Shown: positions 7,586-12,251 of the stretch, in pieces
Layout: each line of letters opens with the position of its first letter
Position numbering within the stretch: position 1 is the first letter of the stretch
Assembly (NCBI GenBank): GCA_016935955.1
Contig: JAFGPY010000236.1
Coordinates: 1-12,251, forward strand
Direction: 5' to 3'
Length of the DNA: 12,251 nt
Source: Planctomycetota bacterium
GTDB lineage: Bacteria; Planctomycetota; Phycisphaerae; FEN-1346; JAACEH01
Notes under the pieces: model-generated
Told to the model about the DNA's origin: nothing
The model's input: only the letters and a program-made list of their open reading frames with translations
The model's database searches: none
Program-made: the position numbers and the translations under genes

Positions 7586-9691
7586 TCACTCGGGCCAGAC
7601 CTTATCATAGCGGGCCGCTTCTGGCAAGACGGGAAGATCGCGCCGACCGTCGCCGTCGAAGTCGCCGCGGCGATAGGCCTGGATGTCCAGCGCCGCACCG
7701 ACGTCGCGCCCGCCCTCGCCCATGCCCCGCGCGGGACTGTCGTCGGCCGTACGCAGGTCCCAGGCGAAGTCCTCCCGGTCCTTCCAGTTGACCACCACGT
7801 CCCAGCCGTGATGGTGCACCCTGGCCAACGGCGGCTCGAACGTGATGTGGTCGTCGGCCACGGCCGTCACCTTGCGGACGCACCCGTCGAAATTGGTTTC
7901 GATGTGGTCGCCGACCTCGAAGTACTCCGTGAGGGGATCGCCGTACAGATAGAGTCTGCTCGGGGTGCACTTGTCGACGTCGGCATCGTCGCCCCACTGG
8001 TCCACGTAGAAGATGGCCTTCTTCAGCAACGGGGGCGCGCAGCGAAATTTCGGATCGCCGAATTTCGAGTGCGGCGAACCCTTCTCGTCCACGTAATTGT
8101 CCACGTCGCCCGAGGCCTTCCAGAGCAGGTTCCAATCGCACTCGGCCGGGAACTTGCCGCCCAGCTGGACCAGCTTGTTGTCGCCGCCCGTGAGAATGAT
8201 GTTGTTGCGGATCTTCGTTCCCTGCCCCGAGAACACCACCGGCTTGAAGCCCGTGAAGGCGAACGTGTTGCCGTCCACGTCCCAGTTGTGCGTGTTCTGA
8301 TGGCCCAGGAGCAGACCGCTGTGGTGCGTGCCGCAGATGATGTTGTTGCGGAACGCGCCGCCGTCGCTCGCCTCCATCATGAAACCCTGGCCGCAATTGA
8401 ACAGCACGTTGCCCTCGACGGTCAGGTTCGTCACGGTACGGTACGTCTGAAGCCCGTCGGGATGGAAGTCCCACCACTGGTCGTGGATGAAGTTGCGGAG
8501 CACGCGGCAGCCGTCCGACTCGTGCGATACGGTCAGCCCGTCGGCCCCGTTGCCGAAGATGTCGCACTCCCGGATTGTACAGTTCCTGCCGCCGGCAATC
8601 CGCACGCCGTTGCCCGCGCACCCGGTCTGGACCGAGCGGCGAAGCACGCAGTTGGCCTGGTTGAAGAACTGAACGCCGGCGTTGATCAGGACACAGTTGG
8701 CGACCTCGACATCGTGCCCGCCCTTGGCGTAGCTGCCGATGCCGCTGCCTCCCCGGGCGTGGTCGACCTCCAGGCCGTCAATGGTCAGGTAGCCGACGTT
8801 CTCGCTCCAGCCGACGAGGAAATCGGCCTGGCTGCCGCGGACCGGCGACTCCATGACGCAGCCGTTCGGGTCGGCGTCGCCGTGCGGCCAGGCGTAGACG
8901 CGATACGGCTTCTGTCGCGTGTCGACCGCCCACTGACCCGGACCGGCCAGGAGCGACACGGCGTTGCATAGATAATAGGTGTCCTTGCCGGCGGTCACGG
9001 GCTTGTCGCGGGTGCGGATCTTGGCATGCGTCAGTTCGTGCTTCTCGGGATCGTAGCCCGTCACGATCATCCTGTGACGAGTGGAATGCGGATCGTAACG
9101 GAACAGCAGCGTCGCACCCTCCCAGGCGCCCGCCGGTTGCGTCAGGTTCTGCGGATCGGACAGGGTCTCAGTGCCGCCGCCCTGGGCCACCAGCCACCCC
9201 TTGGCAGGCCATCGCGGCTGCACCAGGGGCCGTTCGTTCTGGAACAACTGTTGCGGCTCGGACCGCCAGTCGACCTCGGCACAGTATATCTTCTCGAAGT
9301 TGGGGTTGCCGCGGACCTCCTCGCGGGTGCACTTGCGCCAGCCCTTAATCTCGTCGGCCCCGCTGATGATCGCGCGGCCGCCGGGCGCGGCTTTCAGCGT
9401 GATCCGCTTCTCGGCCGTGCCGGACGTCTTCAGCGTCACCGCCTCGCGATAGAGGCCCGGCTTGACGAGCACCGTGTCGCCGGGCTGGGCCATGGCCACG
9501 CCCTTGCCGACCGTCCGCAGAGGCGCGGCGGCCGAGCCGGGGTTGGCATCGTCGGCCTTGGGATGGGACTGGTCCACGACGTACTCGGTCGCCGAGACCT
9601 GCGGCGAGAAGGCGATCCCGACGGCGAGACACAACGCGGCGGCGAGTACCCGCTGCGACACAATAATGCAACGTCTCTGTCCGATCATCAT
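7586..9691 (-). CDS. Secreted right-handed parallel beta-helix protein
   Basis: Exported protein of 701 residues, probably acting on or binding an extracellular polysaccharide; the substrate cannot be read. The signal peptide is ~1-34 (MMIGQRR, hydrophobic [13 protein letters not shown], cleavage near VSA-T). Residues 35-110 resemble DUF1565/beta-helix entry regions ([31 protein letters not shown]). A jelly-roll-like or inserted region follows to ~295. About 300-505 has repeated short strands with Asn ladders typical of parallel beta-helices ([36 protein letters not shown]). A conspicuous HPDGLQ at 410-415 resembles motifs near the cleft of some beta-helix enzymes. A C-terminal DFDGDGRRD (677-685) looks like a calcium loop of the dockerin/EF-hand type. 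GGGGCAAGTC precedes the tandem ATGs at 9691/9688. A GTG at 9766 would overlap the previous stop but would place a charged extension before the signal peptide. No lyase family can be named with confidence. Confidence 0.85.
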   Translation of the reverse strand: MMIGQRRCIIVSQRVLAAALCLAVGIAFSPQVSATEYVVDQSHPKADDANPGSAAAPLRTVGKGVAMAQPGDTVLVKPGLYREAVTLKTSGTAEKRITLKAAPGGRAIISGADEIKGWRKCTREEVRGNPNFEKIYCAEVDWRSEPQQLFQNERPLVQPRWPAKGWLVAQGGGTETLSDPQNLTQPAGAWEGATLLFRYDPHSTRHRMIVTGYDPEKHELTHAKIRTRDKPVTAGKDTYYLCNAVSLLAGPGQWAVDTRQKPYRVYAWPHGDADPNGCVMESPVRGSQADFLVGWSENVGYLTIDGLEVDHARGGSGIGSYAKGGHDVEVANCVLINAGVQFFNQANCVLRRSVQTGCAGNGVRIAGGRNCTIRECDIFGNGADGLTVSHESDGCRVLRNFIHDQWWDFHPDGLQTYRTVTNLTVEGNVLFNCGQGFMMEASDGGAFRNNIICGTHHSGLLLGHQNTHNWDVDGNTFAFTGFKPVVFSGQGTKIRNNIILTGGDNKLVQLGGKFPAECDWNLLWKASGDVDNYVDEKGSPHSKFGDPKFRCAPPLLKKAIFYVDQWGDDADVDKCTPSRLYLYGDPLTEYFEVGDHIETNFDGCVRKVTAVADDHITFEPPLARVHHHGWDVVVNWKDREDFAWDLRTADDSPARGMGEGGRDVGAALDIQAYRRGDFDGDGRRDLPVLPEAARYDKVWPE

Positions 9692-9762
9692 GACTTGCCC
9701 CTTTCGGAAACCGCGTCTGAACGCCGGACGGCGCACCTTGAAGAAGGCCGCCGCATGGCACG

Positions 9763-11877
9763 TCACTTCTCAACCAGTCTCAGCGTGCCCCAGAAAAACG
9801 GGATGGTGCGGTCGAGGTGCACTCGCGAGGTGTCGACAAAGTGCTCCACGTCGCGGCCGCCGTCTCGCAGAACGAAGTGGAAGCCCAGCTTCCCCCCGGC
9901 AGCCATCTTCGCGGGCGACAGGACGTCGGCCGGAATCAGGAACTCCAGCACGTAGCCATCGGACGTCGGCGAGCAACGGGCCACGATGCCCTGTTTGCCC
10001 GAGCCGGCGTGACCGATCTTGACATCGGCCGCACCGGCCTTGCCGTCGCCGCGCGGCATGAGGACCATCGTGAGCACGCGCGATTCGTGCCGCACACTGA
10101 GGCGACGATGAGTGTCCATCTCGAAATCCAGTTCCAGGCCGTCGCCCTCGGCCGGCTTGTCGCGATTCGTTGCGATGCCGCCGTCGCGGACGGTCGCGCA
10201 GCCGAGCAACCCTTTCTCGCTCCACGCCAGGCGCAGGAATCGGTTCGGCCCGGAAGGCGTCTCCAGCAGAGGCACGCCCTGCCAGTCGTTCGGCTGCCCG
10301 TCCACGGCGATGTCGCGCGGGGCGCGCGGCACGCTCACGTCGGCCGGCACCGGAACCAATTGCCGCAGGTTCGTCGCCTCGATCAGCACCGGCACGTTGT
10401 CCTGCTCGCAGGAGTCGCCGCCGCGGGCCAGGCGAACCCGCAGCGTGAGTTCCGGTTCGAACAGCCCCATCCACGGCGTGGCCGCGGCCTTGACGCCGGC
10501 CGGCGGAGAAACGGTCAGCTGCACCGGTTGCGGCCCGCCCTCGAAGGTCAGCGGTTTGACGGTCCAGGCGCACTGGGAGCCCTTCTCAAGAGTCACGGTC
10601 CAACCCTCGGGAAACGCCCCGGCCTGGATCGTGGCGGTCGCCTCGGCGCCGGGTTCGGGCATGGTGGCGAACTCGGCCCGCTGCAGCTTGAAGACCTTGG
10701 CCAGCGGCACCGCCTGGTCCGTCGTCAGGGCCGTGTCCATGATTTCCTTCTGGTACGTGCCGCCGGTCTTGACCAGGGTGAAGCGGTCAAGGTCTTTGCC
10801 CTCGGGCGTCCGCGCGGTCATCCGCAATCGGTTGCCCTCGATCTCGAAGACGCAGTAGTGGAGGCCCGAGTAGTTCGTGACGACGATCGGGCTCGGCGAG
10901 ACGGAGTAGCTCGGTCCGCCGCCTCCGCCGCTCGTGATGTGGATGATGGGTTTGCGTCCGGCGGGGCCGATGGGCCGCACGCGCTCGTAGACGTGGGCGT
11001 GACCGCTGAGCACGAGATCGACCTCGTGCTTCTCGAGCACGGGCAGAACGTCCTCGCGTCCCCAGGTGCTGCCTCGTCCGGCGACGTTGTAGGTCGGCTC
11101 GTGGTAGGCGACGATGATCCAGTCGGCCTTGGCGGCGGCGAGGTCGGCATCGAGCCATTTGAGCATGGTCTGCATCTGGCTGCCGCGACGGTTCTTTGGT
11201 CCGCCGTCCTCGTAGCAGTCGAGGACGACGTAGTGCAGGTTGCCGGCGTCGAAGCTGTAGTACGTTTCGCCCTTGGGCGGAACGAAGAGGTTGCGATAGA
11301 GCAGGCCGTCCATCTCGTGATTGCCGCGAACGGTCCAGATGGGCACACACCGAAGCAGGTCGCGAGCCGGGCCGAAGAACTCTTGCCGCAACTCCTCGAA
11401 CTTCGAGCTGTCCTCACAGTAGTCGCCGCCCAGGGCGAGGAACGTGAAGGGCAACTCCTTCATCACGGCGGCAACGACCTGGCTGTGTCGCTCGGGATAG
11501 GTCTGCGGGTCGCCGTAGAAGACGAACCGGAACGGTTCCTTCGAGCCGACGGCCGGCGGCGTGAGGAACGAGCCTTCGACCGTCGTGCCTCCGGTGACGA
11601 CCTGGTAGCGGTACTGCGTGGCCGGGACGAGGCCCGTCACCACGGCGGCATGGAGCTTCTCGTTGCGGTCGGTGATGTCTTCGGTCCGCAAGGCGACCTT
11701 CGGGACCGCGGCCTGGACCCCATCGGCCGGCAGCACGCGACAGGCGGCGCCGGCGTCGGCCGGACCGACCCAGAGCACCGTCGCGCCGGACGGCGTGGCG
11801 CCATTGACCCACGGCCCCATCACGGAATCGGCAGCCAGTGCCGTCAGGACAAGACAAGCTCCGAGAACCGGCATCAT
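9763..11877 (-). CDS. Secreted purple-acid-phosphatase-like metallophosphoesterase with CBM9/DOMON-like C-terminus
   Basis: Predicted extracytoplasmic phosphoesterase of 704 residues. A short signal peptide (~1-16, MMPVLGACLVLTALAA) lacks any Lys/Arg in its n-region. Residues ~20-107 form a fibronectin-III-like N-terminal domain (GLVPATQYRYQVVTG), as in purple acid phosphatases. The metal site follows at ~117-345: D123 in YGDPQ, D152-Y153 in GGDYCED, N186-H187-E188 in RGNHE, H259 in AYHEP, and H293/H295 in SGHAHVYER. This is the full calcineurin-like ligand set. Y153 is the residue that gives the purple colour in true family members. About 400-515 is an unassigned beta-rich linker. Residues ~518-704 (DIAVDGQPNDWQG, EGDGLELDFEMD) match the CBM9/DOMON-like pattern, suggesting sugar or surface binding. 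AAGGAGG lies 6 bases before the ATG at 11877. The next gene begins 71 bp downstream. The substrate is unknown. Confidence 0.9.
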   Translation of the reverse strand: MMPVLGACLVLTALAADSVMGPWVNGATPSGATVLWVGPADAGAACRVLPADGVQAAVPKVALRTEDITDRNEKLHAAVVTGLVPATQYRYQVVTGGTTVEGSFLTPPAVGSKEPFRFVFYGDPQTYPERHSQVVAAVMKELPFTFLALGGDYCEDSSKFEELRQEFFGPARDLLRCVPIWTVRGNHEMDGLLYRNLFVPPKGETYYSFDAGNLHYVVLDCYEDGGPKNRRGSQMQTMLKWLDADLAAAKADWIIVAYHEPTYNVAGRGSTWGREDVLPVLEKHEVDLVLSGHAHVYERVRPIGPAGRKPIIHITSGGGGGPSYSVSPSPIVVTNYSGLHYCVFEIEGNRLRMTARTPEGKDLDRFTLVKTGGTYQKEIMDTALTTDQAVPLAKVFKLQRAEFATMPEPGAEATATIQAGAFPEGWTVTLEKGSQCAWTVKPLTFEGGPQPVQLTVSPPAGVKAAATPWMGLFEPELTLRVRLARGGDSCEQDNVPVLIEATNLRQLVPVPADVSVPRAPRDIAVDGQPNDWQGVPLLETPSGPNRFLRLAWSEKGLLGCATVRDGGIATNRDKPAEGDGLELDFEMDTHRRLSVRHESRVLTMVLMPRGDGKAGAADVKIGHAGSGKQGIVARCSPTSDGYVLEFLIPADVLSPAKMAAGGKLGFHFVLRDGGRDVEHFVDTSRVHLDRTIPFFWGTLRLVEK

Positions 11878-11883
11878 GTGAGG

Positions 11884-11890
11884 CCTCCTT
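11884..11890 (-). promoter_or_regulatory. Perfect Shine-Dalgarno for the metallophosphoesterase
   Basis: AAGGAGG on the minus strand ends 6 bases before the ATG at 11877. It is the strongest ribosome site in the window and fixes this start over the immediately following ATG at 11874. Confidence 0.8.
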
Positions 11891-12034
11891 GTCTATCGCC
11901 TACCGCCTGCGAACGAAGGGTGCATCGAGACGGCCGCCCGGTGCGGCAGATGGAGAGTCGCCGTGGGCAGCGGCTGCACGTTAAACCGCCGGCGCGCGGG
12001 TCCGTTCTGTGAAAAGCCGCCGGGCCTTCGGCGA
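11891..12034. other. Upstream region of the metallophosphoesterase, no gene
   Basis: No gene is seen. It should contain the promoter of the metallophosphoesterase gene, but I found no sigma70-like pair with acceptable spacing. A small dyad CGCCG/CGGCG at 12018-12033 lies next to the repeat element that follows. Confidence 0.5.
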
Positions 12035-12167
12035 TAGCAATCCGTTGAAGAAGTCAAACCTATGTAGCACGCCCGCCCTCGGGTGTGACGCCAGGCTGCA
12101 AACGACCCTTGGTGTTCGTGCTCCCCGGCCGGGGGCGGCCGGGCTACATTTCTTCAACGGGCTGCTA
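12035..12167. repeat. 133-bp element with 18-bp terminal inverted repeats (MITE-like)
   Basis: The left end TAGCAATCCGTTGAAGAA (12035-12052) and the reverse complement of 12150-12167, TAGCAGCCCGTTGAAGAA, match at 16 of 18 bases. A second inverted pair lies just inside: ATGTAGC (12062-12068) and GCTACAT (12143-12149), offset by a 9-base insert on the left. The interior is GC-rich and also partly palindromic (CCCCGGCCGGGG near 12122-12133). It carries no open frame with protein character. No clear target-site duplication flanks it. It may be a non-autonomous transposable element, a relic of an insertion sequence, or a dispersed palindromic repeat. Confidence 0.6.
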
Positions 12168-12197
12168 GGCTTTGTCTGAAAACGGCTTCGTACCGTG

Positions 12198-12218
12198 GCA
12201 CGGGCGTCCCGCCCGTGC
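12198..12218. repeat. Perfect 9-bp hairpin with 3-base loop
   Basis: The arms GCACGGGCG and CGCCCGTGC surround TCC. The structure is symmetrical enough to form on either strand. It is not followed by a T-run. Similar GC-rich words are, from memory, common in intergenic DNA of planctomycete-type genomes; this could not be checked here. Confidence 0.65.
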
Positions 12219-12220
12219 GT

Positions 12221-12243
12221 CCCAGGGGCATCTTGCCCCTGGG
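12221..12243. repeat. Perfect 10-bp hairpin with 3-base loop
   Basis: The arms CCCAGGGGCA and TGCCCCTGGG surround TCT, starting two bases after the preceding hairpin. It is followed by TTTGGACC at the window edge, a T-run too short for a convincing terminator on the plus strand. The two hairpins have the same architecture but unrelated arm sequences, as in modular REP-type repeats. Confidence 0.65.
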
Positions 12244-12251
12244 TTTGGACC

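Noticed and set aside
7452..7589. Upstream start for tdh at 7589
   Set aside because: It would overlap the beta-helix stop and add residues not found in Tdh; the ATG at 7451 has a good ribosome site and the usual length.
7466..8971. 501-codon open frame on the plus strand
   Set aside because: Antisense of the beta-helix gene; no ribosome site or known motif, while the minus-strand frame has a signal peptide and beta-helix repeats.
9692..9766. GTG start at 9766 overlapping the phosphoesterase stop for the beta-helix gene
   Set aside because: It would put a charged 25-residue extension before a normal signal peptide; the tandem ATGs at 9691/9688 have their own ribosome site. Not fully excluded.
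11854..11877. Possible lipoprotein box LGAC at residues 5-8 of the phosphoesterase
   Set aside because: Only seven residues precede the cysteine, too short for a lipoprotein signal peptide; a plain Sec signal ending near residue 16 is more likely.
9817..12012. 731-codon open frame on the plus strand
   Set aside because: It is the antisense of the metallophosphoesterase gene, has no recognisable domain, and is rich in Arg, His, Gly and Val in the way GC-rich antisense frames are.
12035..12243. CRISPR array at the right edge
   Set aside because: The repeats are inverted pairs of differing sequence, not direct repeats with regular spacers.

Overview
The window is about 12 kb of GC-rich bacterial DNA. 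All seven genes I can support lie on the minus strand, so gene order below is given from high to low coordinates. The mix suggests a member of the Planctomycetota, perhaps a Phycisphaerae-like lineage: a secreted right-handed beta-helix protein with a DUF1565-like start, a secreted purple-acid-phosphatase-like enzyme with a C-terminal CBM9/DOMON-like domain, an exported multi-thioredoxin protein, and GC-rich hairpin repeats between genes. This placement is an inference from gene style; no rRNA or marker gene is present.

Right edge (11891-12251): no gene. This stretch holds a 133-bp element with 18-bp inverted ends (12035-12167) and two adjacent near-perfect hairpins (12198-12218 and 12221-12243). 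It looks like a cluster of dispersed intergenic repeats.

Extracytoplasmic block (11877 down to 7586): a secreted metallophosphoesterase with a very good Shine-Dalgarno is followed 71 bp later by a secreted parallel beta-helix protein. Both look built for work on extracellular phosphate esters or polymers, but substrates cannot be read from sequence.

Threonine catabolism block (7451 down to 5215): tdh and kbl, 14 bp apart, encode the two-step conversion of L-threonine to glycine and acetyl-CoA.

Thioredoxin and two-component block (5131 down to 1555): a sigma70-like promoter with a 6-bp inverted repeat over its -35 box reads into an exported protein with three thioredoxin-like modules, the middle one lacking cysteines. 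It is followed by a soluble histidine kinase (degenerate receiver, PAS, HisKA_3, HATPase) and a NarL/FixJ response regulator whose start overlaps the kinase stop by 4 bp. These three probably form one operon.

Left edge (1110 down to 1): the N-terminal 370 residues of a methyl-accepting chemotaxis protein, cut by the window edge, preceded by a 444-bp leader with several hairpins.

No CRISPR array, tRNA, rRNA, transposase gene or phage gene was seen. The items most worth a second look are the cysteine-less middle thioredoxin module, its genetic linkage to a pseudo-receiver kinase, and the repeat cluster at the right edge.
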